35,794 nt of DNA from JANXXV01 sp038230275 (lineage in GTDB: Bacteria; Acidobacteriota; Terriglobia; Bryobacterales; Bryobacteraceae). Location: NCBI GenBank assembly GCA_038230275.1, contig JBBRNO010000058.1:1-35794 (forward strand), read 5' to 3'. How positions within the stretch are numbered: position 1 is the stretch's first letter; every line of letters starts with the position of its first letter. Shown here in pieces: positions 1 through 7,453 of the stretch. The position numbers and the translations under genes were made by a program. The notes under the pieces are model-generated. The model saw only the letters and a program-made list of their open reading frames with translations. It ran no database searches and had not been told where the DNA came from.

Positions 1-19
1 ATGTGGAACTAACCAAAAA

Positions 20-676
20 ATGAAGCAGCTCTCACTAACGCACATCGTCAGGCAACCGGCTGTCCCTTCCCAGGGGCGGCCGCCGCTGCTTATTCTGCTG
101 CACGGAATCGGCAGCAACGAACAGGACCTGATGGGGCTGGCTCCGTCACTGGACGGGCGCTTTTTGATGGTCAGCGCGCGCGCCCCCATTACTTTGGAGC
201 GTGGCTCCTACGCCTGGTTTCACATTCAATTCACGCCATCGGGGATTGTGATAAAGCCGGAAGAGGCAGAGGCTAGCCGTCTGCTGATATTGAAGTTTGT
301 AGACGAAGTGGTGGAAGCCTACGGCGCCGACGCAACCCGTGTATACCTGATGGGTTTCAGCCAGGGGTGCATCATGAGTCTGGCTGCCTCACTCACTCAC
401 CCGGATAAATTCGCCGGTGTAGTGGGAATGAGCGGCAGACTGATGCCGGAAATTGAGCCGCTGATTGCACCGCCCGAAAAGCTGCGAGGGTTTCCGATCA
501 CCATCGTCCATGGCACACAGGATCAGGTGCTTCCGATCAGCTACGGACGCGGGATTCGCGACAAGCTGCAAATGTTGCCAGTAGATCTCACCTATCGTGA
601 ATATCCAATGCCGCACACGGTATCGCCCGAAAGCCTACGCGATGTTGCCGCCTGGCTCACTACGCAATTAGCTTGA
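20..676 (+). CDS. Alpha/beta hydrolase, phospholipase/carboxylesterase family
   Basis: This 218-residue protein has the compact layout of the cytosolic carboxylesterase/acyl-protein thioesterase family. An oxyanion-hole stretch LLHGIGSNEQDL lies near residue 27. The nucleophile elbow GFSQG is near residue 112. The acid Asp is in HGTQDQVLP near residue 166 and the catalytic His in MPHTVSP near residue 197. No signal peptide is visible, so a cytoplasmic esterase of short acyl or aryl esters is expected; the substrate cannot be told. The ATG has no clear Shine-Dalgarno site and only 19 bases precede it, so the promoter is not in view. Its stop codon (TGA, 674-676) lies inside the predicted -35 of the following TetR gene, so the two genes are probably separate transcription units. 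Confidence 0.88.
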   Translation: MKQLSLTHIVRQPAVPSQGRPPLLILLHGIGSNEQDLMGLAPSLDGRFLMVSARAPITLERGSYAWFHIQFTPSGIVIKPEEAEASRLLILKFVDEVVEAYGADATRVYLMGFSQGCIMSLAASLTHPDKFAGVVGMSGRLMPEIEPLIAPPEKLRGFPITIVHGTQDQVLPISYGRGIRDKLQMLPVDLTYREYPMPHTVSPESLRDVAAWLTTQLA

Positions 677-702
677 CTGGCGTCCAGAAGTTAGACTATA
701 GT
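673..702 (+). promoter_or_regulatory. Predicted promoter of the TetR-efflux operon
   Basis: TTGACT (673-678), an 18-nt spacer and TATAGT (697-702) form a good sigma70-like promoter. The expected transcription start is around 709-714, at or just before the GTG start codon at 714, so the message would be leaderless or nearly so. The -10 element is in the centre of the palindrome described next, so repressor binding would block RNA polymerase directly. Confidence 0.6.
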
Positions 703-712
703 CTAACTTCTG
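685..712 (+). promoter_or_regulatory. 28-bp perfect palindrome, probable TetR operator
   Basis: The 14-nt half CAGAAGTTAGACTA is followed at once by its exact reverse complement, giving a gapless 28-bp perfect palindrome that ends two bases before the GTG start of the TetR gene. Symmetry, length and position are typical of an autoregulatory TetR operator. As there is only one copy and it covers the -10 element, the simplest model is simple repression of the whole regulator-adaptor-ATPase-permease operon, relieved when ligand binds TetR. The binding itself is inferred. Confidence 0.75.
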
Positions 713-713
713 C

Positions 714-1313
714 GTGGCCGCTACGCTCAATCTTCGGGAACGTCACAAGCGAGATACGCGGCTTGCAATCACCAAAACCGCAATGTCGCTGTTCACCGAA
801 CACGGGTTCGACAACGTTCCGGTGGAGCTGATCTGCGGACATTGCGGCATTTCGCGGGCGACCTTTTTCAACTACTTCCCGCAAAAGCAGATGATCCTGG
901 CCGCTGAGAACGCGTCCGGTATCGAGGCGATGCACAGTCTTTTGCAGAAGCAGCTCATGCGGCGTCCCAAAGTAAAGCTGCGGCATGTGGTCTCATTGTT
1001 CTTGGCCTTCTGCCGAGAGCATGAGCAGGTGAGCGAAAAAAGCAGAAGCTTACTGCTGCAAGTGCTCACGACTCCCGCCGGGCGCTCAACCGCTATCGAA
1101 CTTAGGAAACGCTTCACGGCATCCTTGACCGAAGTGCTTACCGGGATGCGCGGAGATCCGGCGTTAATTGCGCAGTCCATATTTTCGCTGTACGAGGGCA
1201 CTACACTGGAATGGTTGATGGATCCGAGTCTGAGCCCTGGCTGGCTGACTAAGACGATGAAGTCTCGCCTGCATCTGATCGCCGGCGGGTTCGATCCGGG
1301 TAAGAGACGATGA
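714..1313 (+). CDS. TetR/AcrR family transcriptional regulator
   Basis: The 199-residue protein starts with a typical TetR helix-turn-helix domain. RERHKRDTRLAITKTAM leads into FTEHGFDNVPVELI, then the recognition helix region CGISRATFFNYFPQKQ (about residues 10-62). The C-terminal two thirds form the helical ligand-binding and dimer domain, which is not diagnostic. The start is GTG at 714: the next ATG (783) falls inside the DNA-binding domain. No Shine-Dalgarno site is present, in keeping with the predicted leaderless message. The stop overlaps the ATG of the HlyD gene (ATGA at 1310-1313), so it heads an efflux operon that it probably represses through the adjacent palindrome. The arrangement resembles the E. 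coli cecR-ybhGFSR locus, but the ligand is unknown. Confidence 0.9.
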   Translation: MAATLNLRERHKRDTRLAITKTAMSLFTEHGFDNVPVELICGHCGISRATFFNYFPQKQMILAAENASGIEAMHSLLQKQLMRRPKVKLRHVVSLFLAFCREHEQVSEKSRSLLLQVLTTPAGRSTAIELRKRFTASLTEVLTGMRGDPALIAQSIFSLYEGTTLEWLMDPSLSPGWLTKTMKSRLHLIAGGFDPGKRR

Positions 1314-2452
1314 AGAAACCCGTAATTTTCGTACTGATAGTGGTGGCACTGGCCGCAGTGGGTGCCTACCTATTGCTGGGCGAGCGGCGCAACGGGCCAT
1401 CCGCGCTGCAACTGTCGGGCACGGTGGAAACCCGCGAGATTCAAGTGGGATCGAAAGTTGGCGGCCGTGTGCGCGCGGTCCTGGTGGAAGAAGGGCAATT
1501 GGTCCAGAAGGGTGCGCCTTTAGTCCGTTTCGACGTCGATGAGCTACTAGCCCAACGGGAACAACTGCGCGGGCGTGTTGCGGAAACCGAAGCACAGACC
1601 GCCAGACTGCAGGCAGGATATCGTCCGGAAGAGATTCAGCAGGCCGAAGCGGCCACACGCAGAGAGCTGGCCTCCCTGCAGCAGGCGCAGCACGGCCCCC
1701 GGCCGGAGGAAATCGCACAGGCAGTGGCGGATTACGATGCAGCGAAGGCCGACGCGTTGAACGCAGCGTCGGTTTTTGCACGCGTCGACAACCTATACAA
1801 AACGGGAGACGTCTCCGCCCAGGCGCATGATGAAGCGCGCGCACGGCGGGACCAGCTTGCGGGCCGCGCGGAATCTTCCCGGCAGCGGCTGGCGCTGCTG
1901 CGCGCGGGCACACGCACCGAAGAGGTCCGTGCCGCCGATCAGCGTTACCGTTCCGCTCAGGCTGCGGAACAAATGATGCACAGGGGCTACCGGAAAGAGG
2001 ATATCGCCGAAGCCCGGGCGCGCCTCACCCAAGCGAAAGCGCAACTCAGCGAACTGGAAGTCCGGCTGGCGGAGAGCGACGTGTTGGCGCCAACCGCAGC
2101 GCGAGTGGAAGTGGTCAGCGTGCGGCCGGGCGATCTGGTAGCGGCAAGCCGCGCCGTGGTAACGCTGCTGGAAGCATCGCAGCTCTGGGTGAAAGTCTAC
2201 GTACCCGAACCCGAATTGGGGCGCATCGCCGTGGGGCAAGCTGCCGCTGTGCATGTGGATTCGTTTCCCGAGCGGCAATTCAGCGGTGTCATCGAGCAGA
2301 TATCCGATCGCGGCGAATTTCTTCCGCGGAATATTCAGACGCGAGAAGACCGCAGCCACCAGGTGTTCGGCGCAAAAGTCAGGCTGGATAACAGTAGCGG
2401 CGTGCTGAAATCGGGGATGGCGGCGACCGTGCAATTGCAGGTTCAGAAGTAG
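1310..2452 (+). CDS. HlyD/YbhG-like membrane fusion protein (efflux adaptor)
   Basis: This is a 380-residue periplasmic adaptor anchored by one N-terminal membrane segment (about residues 4-23). A split biotinyl-lipoyl domain flanks a long alpha-helical hairpin: the first half is GTVETREIQVGSKVGGRV, about residues 37-54. The hairpin, about residues 75-255, contains four copies of a G-x-R-x-E-(E/D)-(I/V) motif (GYRPEEI, GPRPEEI, GTRTEEV, GYRKEDI). A beta-barrel domain follows around WVKVYVPEPELGRI. Such adaptors link an inner-membrane ABC exporter to an outer-membrane channel. Here it overlaps the TetR gene by 4 nt and is 4 nt from the ATPase gene, so all are co-translated. No TolC-like gene lies nearby, so the outer-membrane partner must be encoded elsewhere. 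Confidence 0.9.
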   Translation: MKKPVIFVLIVVALAAVGAYLLLGERRNGPSALQLSGTVETREIQVGSKVGGRVRAVLVEEGQLVQKGAPLVRFDVDELLAQREQLRGRVAETEAQTARLQAGYRPEEIQQAEAATRRELASLQQAQHGPRPEEIAQAVADYDAAKADALNAASVFARVDNLYKTGDVSAQAHDEARARRDQLAGRAESSRQRLALLRAGTRTEEVRAADQRYRSAQAAEQMMHRGYRKEDIAEARARLTQAKAQLSELEVRLAESDVLAPTAARVEVVSVRPGDLVAASRAVVTLLEASQLWVKVYVPEPELGRIAVGQAAAVHVDSFPERQFSGVIEQISDRGEFLPRNIQTREDRSHQVFGAKVRLDNSSGVLKSGMAATVQLQVQK

Positions 2453-2456
2453 CGCT

Positions 2457-3404
2457 ATGCCACCGGTGATCACGGCGGAGCACTTGACCATCCGCTTCGG
2501 GAATTTCACCGCCGTGGATAACGTCAGCTTCACCGTGGACCGCGGCGAGGTCTTCGGCTTTCTGGGACCGAATGGATCAGGCAAGACGACCATCATCAAA
2601 GCGCTGTGCGGCTTGTTGAAACCAAGCAGCGGCACCGGTAGCATTCTGGGCATGGACATTCGCAAGGAATCCACCGCCATCAAACAGCACGTGGGCTATA
2701 TGTCGCAGAAGTTCGGCCTGTACGAAGATCTTACGGTGGTGGAAAACCTGGATTTCTACGGCGGCGTCTACGGCCTGGACGGAGCCACGCTCGACCGGCG
2801 AAAGAAGGAAGTGGTCGAGTTGACTTCACTGCAGCCTTATCTCGATCGCCGCTCCGGCAGACTCTCCGGCGGTTGGAAACAGCGGCTGGCATTGGCTTGC
2901 GCCATTATTCATTCTCCAGAGGTAGTGTTTCTGGATGAACCAACAGCAGGCATCGATCCGGTAGCCCGCCGCGCGTTGTGGGATCTGCTGTTCCGGCTTT
3001 CCGGCGAAGGCGTTACGTTTTTCGTCACCACGCACTATATGGATGAGGCGGAGCGTTGCGGCCGCGTGGGCTACATCTATCTTTCGAAGCTGATCGCCCT
3101 GGGCACCGTGGACGAATTGAAGCAGTTGCCCGCGGCGAATCCTGCTGGAACTGAGCGCATGGAACTGGAGTGTCCGAATGCATCCGCCGCTCTGGTGGTG
3201 GTGCGCAATCTGTCTTACGTCCGCGAGGCCACCATCTTCGGCCGCGCCATCCATCTTTTAGTCGATCAGTCGGCCGGACACGATCGGCTGCTGCGCGATC
3301 TATCGCCCTGCGGCTGCGGCGAGGCGTCCATTCGCTCCGTGCGGCCGTCGCTCGAAGACGTCTTCGTTACGCTCACGCGTCAGGAGGCTGCGGCAACGCG
3401 ATGA
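2457..3404 (+). CDS. ABC transporter ATP-binding protein (YbhF/CcmA-like)
   Basis: The 315-residue protein is a single nucleotide-binding domain with Walker A GPNGSGKTT (about residues 38-46), a Q-loop (YMSQKFGLYEDLTVVENL), signature LSGGWKQRLALA (Trp in place of the usual Gln/Met after SGG), Walker B VVFLDEPTAGID and a switch histidine in TTHYMDEAERC. A C-terminal tail of about 90 residues resembles the extension seen in multidrug ABC-2 exporters. It energises export by the permease encoded next; unlike E. coli YbhF, only one ATPase domain is present, so a homodimer is expected. The stop TGA overlaps the permease ATG (ATGA, 3401-3404), so the two are translationally coupled. Confidence 0.92.
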   Translation: MPPVITAEHLTIRFGNFTAVDNVSFTVDRGEVFGFLGPNGSGKTTIIKALCGLLKPSSGTGSILGMDIRKESTAIKQHVGYMSQKFGLYEDLTVVENLDFYGGVYGLDGATLDRRKKEVVELTSLQPYLDRRSGRLSGGWKQRLALACAIIHSPEVVFLDEPTAGIDPVARRALWDLLFRLSGEGVTFFVTTHYMDEAERCGRVGYIYLSKLIALGTVDELKQLPAANPAGTERMELECPNASAALVVVRNLSYVREATIFGRAIHLLVDQSAGHDRLLRDLSPCGCGEASIRSVRPSLEDVFVTLTRQEAAATR

Positions 3405-4540
3405 CGCTGGCGAAACGAAGAGGCAATCCGTTCTCCGGCGCCTGGCCTGTTTGCCGAAAGGAGTTCACGCATATCTCGCGCGATCCGGCAACGCTCTTCT
3501 TTGCGCTCTTCCTCCCCATCATGCAGCTGTTGCTGTTCGGCTTTGCCATCGACACCAACATCCGCCAGATTCCCACCATCGTTTTAGACGAAGCAAGAAC
3601 GCAAGAGAGTGCCCGGCTGCTGGATATGTTCGCCAATTCCGATGCCTTCCACATGAACACCGTCGCGCAATCCGATGGCGATCTTCGGAAGGCCATTGTC
3701 TCAGGCAAGGCGAAGGCCGGTATAAAAATCCCGGCTGATTTCTCACGCCGCCTGCAGAATGGACAACAGGCGACTGTGCTGCTGCTGATTGACGGCTCCG
3801 ATTCCACCGTAACAAGTTATGCCGTAAATGTTTCCAATGGAATTCTGTTGCAGGAATCTCTGCGGCGGCTAGCGGGAGGCGCCGCCGGGGCCATGCCAAT
3901 TGAGGTGCGGCACACCGTGCTGTTCAATCCTTCCACGCGATCGGCGAATTTCTTCGTCCCAGGCATGATTGCCATTGTGTTGCAGGCGATGATCATCATG
4001 TTGGTAGCATTCTCTATCGTCCGCGAGCGTGAGAAGGGCACGCTGGAACAACTGGCGCTTACGCCGGTGAAGCCGCTTGGGTTGATGGTAGGAAAGATGA
4101 CGCCGTACGGACTGCTGGGTTTTCTGGAGCTGTGCACGATTCTCACCCTGATGCGAGTCGTATTTCGGGTACCAATTCAAGGCAGCCTCATTCTGCTGCT
4201 GCTGTTCTCGCTCCCATTCCTGCTTACCATCCTCGGAGTCGGCTTACTGATTTCAACCAAGGCGAAAACACAGACGGAAGCGTTTCAGATGGCGATGGGT
4301 ACACTGCTGCCTTCGGTGTTTCTCTCCGGATACATGTTCCTGATTGAGAACATGCCGCTGGTATTCCGCTGGATCAGCCACGTGATGCCGGCCACCTACT
4401 TCATCGCGATTCTGCGTGGCATCATTCTTCGCGGAGCCGGCATCGGCGATCTATGGCTGGATGCGCTGGTGCTGTTGGGAATGGGAACGGCAGCGATTCT
4501 GCTGGCGGCACTGCAGTTCGTCCGCAGCGGTGCGCAGTAA
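3401..4540 (+). CDS. ABC-2 type permease (YbhS/YbhR-like)
   Basis: The protein has 379 residues from the ATG at 3401. A longer frame opens at 3170, but that extension lies inside the ATPase gene and is low-complexity Arg/Ala-rich. The 3401 start gives the usual ATGA overlap and has AGGAGG at 3382-3387. The N-terminal cytoplasmic segment VCRKEFTHISRDPATLFFALFLPIMQLLLFGFAID contains the first membrane helix and is typical of ABC2_membrane_3 proteins. A periplasmic domain of about 140 residues follows, then five C-terminal helices with REREKGTLEQLALTPVKP. With a single permease gene the exporter is probably a homodimer. Together with the adaptor it should form a drug or small-molecule efflux pump. 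It converges with the next gene with only 5 nt between the two stops. Confidence 0.9.
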   Translation: MTLAKRRGNPFSGAWPVCRKEFTHISRDPATLFFALFLPIMQLLLFGFAIDTNIRQIPTIVLDEARTQESARLLDMFANSDAFHMNTVAQSDGDLRKAIVSGKAKAGIKIPADFSRRLQNGQQATVLLLIDGSDSTVTSYAVNVSNGILLQESLRRLAGGAAGAMPIEVRHTVLFNPSTRSANFFVPGMIAIVLQAMIIMLVAFSIVREREKGTLEQLALTPVKPLGLMVGKMTPYGLLGFLELCTILTLMRVVFRVPIQGSLILLLLFSLPFLLTILGVGLLISTKAKTQTEAFQMAMGTLLPSVFLSGYMFLIENMPLVFRWISHVMPATYFIAILRGIILRGAGIGDLWLDALVLLGMGTAAILLAALQFVRSGAQ

Positions 4541-4545
4541 AACCA

Positions 4546-5754
4546 TCAAGGCAGAATCGGCTTTACCTGTTGATTGCTGGTCAGTGGTTTGTCTACCGGC
4601 AAGGCCACCACATCGTTATCGTTCAAGCCTTCCATCACTTGCACGCGATTCACGCTGGTGGCGCCGGTTTTCACGGGCTGCCAGACAATGCGGTCGCCTT
4701 GCAGCTTAAACACCCCCGGTTGGGTGCCTTCCCGGCGCATCACTTCCTTGGGAATGGTGAGCGCATTCTCCACCACCTGCGAAGTGATCTCGGCATTGAT
4801 GTTCGTTCCAGGAATGAGCGTGGCCTCGGGATTATCGATGATGCAATGCACCTCTCCCACTTGCCTGGTGCCCAACGCCACCACTTGCGTAGGTGTCTTC
4901 TCCACCACGCCCTTCCAGTGGCGGCCCGGTAGCGCATCCCACGATATGAGGACGGCCATGCCCTTTGCCACGCGGCCCAAATCAGGCTCATCCACGTACA
5001 CAATCACCCGCACCTGGTTCAGGCGACCCACGCTTCCCACCAGATCGCCGGGATTCACATAAGCACCCTTGCGAATATCGAATTGATAGAGCACGCCGGC
5101 CAGCGGACTGCGAATCTGGCTCAGTTCAATGCGGCGGCTGGCTGCGTCGGCCAGTGCCTGCATGTCGCGTACCCGCGCATCGGCAATGGCGCGATCGGTG
5201 GGCGCCACCAGCGAACCGCGGCGGCGGTCATAGGACTGGATCTGCAATTCCAATTTCTGCACCGCATCGCGCGCAGCATTCAAATCGCTGCTGGTGGCCG
5301 CCTGCCTGGCTACCAAACGCTCGGTCGCCTCTAGTTCGCGGCGCGCGTTCACCAGGCTGGCGCGCGCCGCGGCCAGGCCGCTTTCAATCTCGGCAATTTC
5401 AGTGGACCGCCCACCAGTGGACAACACCTGGCGCTCCGCATCGGCCTGCGCGATCTTTGCTTGCGCGCTGGCCAGTTCGCCACGGGACTGCCCGGCGTCG
5501 AGTTCCACCAGCAACTGTCCCCTGGCCACGGCCTGCCCTTTCACCACATTCACTTTGTCCACGGCGCCAGAGGTTTCAGAACGAACCGCCGTCCACTCGA
5601 TAGGCTCCACTTTCCCATTCGTGTTCAAAGTGCTGGTCAAGGTTTCGCGCGACACGCGGGCGAAGGAAACCTGCGGCACGTCTCCGCGGCGTGAAAGCAG
5701 CCACGCAGCCAGAATGGCAACGGGAACAAGAATCAATAACAACCGTTTCAGCAA
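4546..5754 (-). CDS. HlyD/RND-type efflux periplasmic adaptor subunit
   Basis: The protein has 402 residues with an N-terminal membrane anchor (LLLILVPVAILAAWLL, about residues 4-20). It then shows the biotinyl-lipoyl half TLNTNGKVEPIEWTAVRSETSG, a helical hairpin of about residues 85-215, the second lipoyl half SPLAGVLYQFDIRKGAYVNPGD and barrel domains. It is MacA/RND-adaptor-like and quite different from the adaptor at 1310. The start appears to be TTG at 5754: GGAGA lies five bases upstream, and the nearby ATG at 5759 is out of frame. It is 12 nt downstream of the alcohol dehydrogenase gene on the same strand. No transporter of its own is adjacent; it could serve a MacB/ADOP permease encoded elsewhere. 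Confidence 0.85.
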   Translation of the reverse strand: MLKRLLLILVPVAILAAWLLSRRGDVPQVSFARVSRETLTSTLNTNGKVEPIEWTAVRSETSGAVDKVNVVKGQAVARGQLLVELDAGQSRGELASAQAKIAQADAERQVLSTGGRSTEIAEIESGLAAARASLVNARRELEATERLVARQAATSSDLNAARDAVQKLELQIQSYDRRRGSLVAPTDRAIADARVRDMQALADAASRRIELSQIRSPLAGVLYQFDIRKGAYVNPGDLVGSVGRLNQVRVIVYVDEPDLGRVAKGMAVLISWDALPGRHWKGVVEKTPTQVVALGTRQVGEVHCIIDNPEATLIPGTNINAEITSQVVENALTIPKEVMRREGTQPGVFKLQGDRIVWQPVKTGATSVNRVQVMEGLNDNDVVALPVDKPLTSNQQVKPILP

Positions 5755-5766
5755 TTCATTCTCCGG

Positions 5767-6867
5767 TTACGGGACGATCACGGCCTTGCCGCAACCCCAG
5801 TTTCGGGCGGTCATCAACGCTTCGTCCGCACGGTCCAGCGGGAAACGGTGCGTCACCTGCCGCGCAAAGTGATCTTTCCATTTCGTTTGATCCAGCAGCG
5901 TCAACGCACGGTCCACGTGACGCGGTTCGAACCCCCACGAACCAATCACCTGCAACTGCTTGCGCGTGATGGTGTGCGGATTGAATGAGATGTTTCCCGC
6001 GTTCGCGTATTGCCCCAGCACCAGAAATTTAGCTCCGTCGCGGCAGTATTCAATGCCTTCGTTGACGGCATCCGGATGTCCCACGCACTCAATCACCACG
6101 TCGGCGCCATGACCGCCGGTGGCGTCCAACACCTGCTTGCGGCGCTCCGCAAGATCGGGCACCGCATCGGCCTCAATCACCACGTTAGCTCCGAATTCAC
6201 GCGCCAGTTGCAAGCGGTGCGGCGGACCCCCAATCGCAATCGTCTTCGTCGCGCCCGCCTGAATGGCCACCGCAAGCGCCGCCAGGCCCACGGGGCCGGT
6301 TCCCTGGATCACCACCACATCGCCCCACGCAACCGGAGCCCGCTCGATGCCGTGAATCGCCGTGGTCAGCGCGCATCCCGCGCCCACCACAGCCTCTGTA
6401 CTCAGCGAATCGGGAATGCGAAAAATCGCCGTGTGCGCCCGCAGCAGAATTTTCTCCGCGTAGCCACCGCGCAGATGCGGCGAATCGGAAGCGCAATAGG
6501 AAATGCCGTAGGCCTTGCGCGTCAAGCAGCGCGTGGGCTGATTCTTTACGCGGCAATAAAAGCATTCCCCGCAAGCAATGGAACTGGCCCAGCAGACCCG
6601 GTCGCCCAGCCGCAATGGATTCCCGCGCCAGTCCGTTTCAAGCCCCGCTCCCATTGCCTCCACCCGGCCCACCGTTTCGTGGCCCATAATCACTGGCAAT
6701 GGAATGGCCAGCTGACCCAGCCACAGATGAACGTCCGTTCCACAAATACCGGCCATCTCCACCCGCACCAACGCTTCACCGTGCGCCAGCAACGTTGGCA
6801 GTTCGTACTCGCGAATTTCGAGTGGCTTCTCAAACGCGGTTAGAACCGCGGCCCGAACTTTGCTCAT
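5767..6867 (-). CDS. Zinc-dependent alcohol dehydrogenase, MDR superfamily
   Basis: The 366-residue protein (from ATG at 6867) has the two-domain medium-chain dehydrogenase plan. Catalytic zinc ligands are in GICGTDVHLW and MGHETVGRVEAMG. A four-cysteine structural zinc lobe is seen in CGECFYCRVKNQPTRC. The nucleotide fold has VIQGTGPVGLAALAVA. It should oxidise or reduce an alcohol, polyol or similar substrate with NAD(P); the substrate is unknown. A longer frame starts at 6909, but 6867 gives an ATGA overlap with the preceding gene's stop and an N-terminus (MSKVRAAVLTAFEKPLEIREY) normal for the family. Coupling to the 187-residue unknown protein upstream suggests a joint role. Confidence 0.9.
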   Translation of the reverse strand: MSKVRAAVLTAFEKPLEIREYELPTLLAHGEALVRVEMAGICGTDVHLWLGQLAIPLPVIMGHETVGRVEAMGAGLETDWRGNPLRLGDRVCWASSIACGECFYCRVKNQPTRCLTRKAYGISYCASDSPHLRGGYAEKILLRAHTAIFRIPDSLSTEAVVGAGCALTTAIHGIERAPVAWGDVVVIQGTGPVGLAALAVAIQAGATKTIAIGGPPHRLQLAREFGANVVIEADAVPDLAERRKQVLDATGGHGADVVIECVGHPDAVNEGIEYCRDGAKFLVLGQYANAGNISFNPHTITRKQLQVIGSWGFEPRHVDRALTLLDQTKWKDHFARQVTHRFPLDRADEALMTARNWGCGKAVIVP

Positions 6868-7427
6868 TGTTGATGCGGCCTCGCGCAATAGTCGAACAGA
6901 ATCTGCCACTCGGCACGCTGAATTTCGAGTGCCGCTTTCTCGGAATCGGAACCCGGTTTGCGCCGCGCCTCTTCACAAAAATCGATAAACGCCATTGCGT
7001 CCCAGTGGTCTTTCAAGTTCAGCGAACTAGTGTATCGGGAAAGAATCTCCGCTGCCGCCGCATGGATTCGCGGAAAGACGGGATGGGAACCTACGCGCCG
7101 GAACCAATATCCGGCGTTGCTGGCATCGGGTTCCTGGCGATGGAGAATGCCGTGCCAGAAGCTGCCTTCCGGCGTTTCCAGATCCTGACAAACCGTATGG
7201 CATTCGTCAAAGCAGGAAAAGTAAAGCCACAGCCCGCTCATCGCACCTGCTGGACTCCAACTCGCGGGAAAAAGTTCGCGCGCAGATGCCACAGCCAGTC
7301 TGCCGCGGGCTTCTAAACTGGAGCAGGTGCCTTCGGCCAGCGGAACCAGCCGGGCACCATCCTGGTCAAGTGCCAAAAGGGATGCTATCTCGCCGCCGTA
7401 AGCTTTGGGATCGAATTGGGCCGCCAA
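6864..7427 (-). CDS. Conserved-looking protein of unknown function
   Basis: I do not recognise a domain in this 187-residue soluble protein. It is rich in Trp, Phe, Cys and His, including FDECHTVCQDLETPEGSFW followed by GILHRQEPDASNAGYWFRRV, which look like conserved, possibly ligand-binding segments. The C-terminal third is helical (DHWDAMAFIDFCEEARR). No signal peptide or membrane helix is seen. The start is uncertain: TTG at 7427 is the only usual start codon in frame, yet the frame stays open to the preceding gene, and the upstream residues (VIEVIWHNGD) look protein-like. Its stop overlaps the ATG of the alcohol dehydrogenase gene, so the two are probably co-translated, and it lies 26 nt after the beta-lactamase-like gene. 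Confidence 0.7.
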   Translation of the reverse strand: MAAQFDPKAYGGEIASLLALDQDGARLVPLAEGTCSSLEARGRLAVASARELFPASWSPAGAMSGLWLYFSCFDECHTVCQDLETPEGSFWHGILHRQEPDASNAGYWFRRVGSHPVFPRIHAAAAEILSRYTSSLNLKDHWDAMAFIDFCEEARRKPGSDSEKAALEIQRAEWQILFDYCARPHQQ

Positions 7428-7453
7428 ATCACCATTGTGCCAGATAACTTCGA

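Noticed and set aside
3170..3400. 77-residue N-terminal extension of the ABC-2 permease
   Set aside because: Lies inside the ATPase gene in another frame, is Arg/Ala-rich, and the ATG at 3401 gives the standard ATGA overlap.
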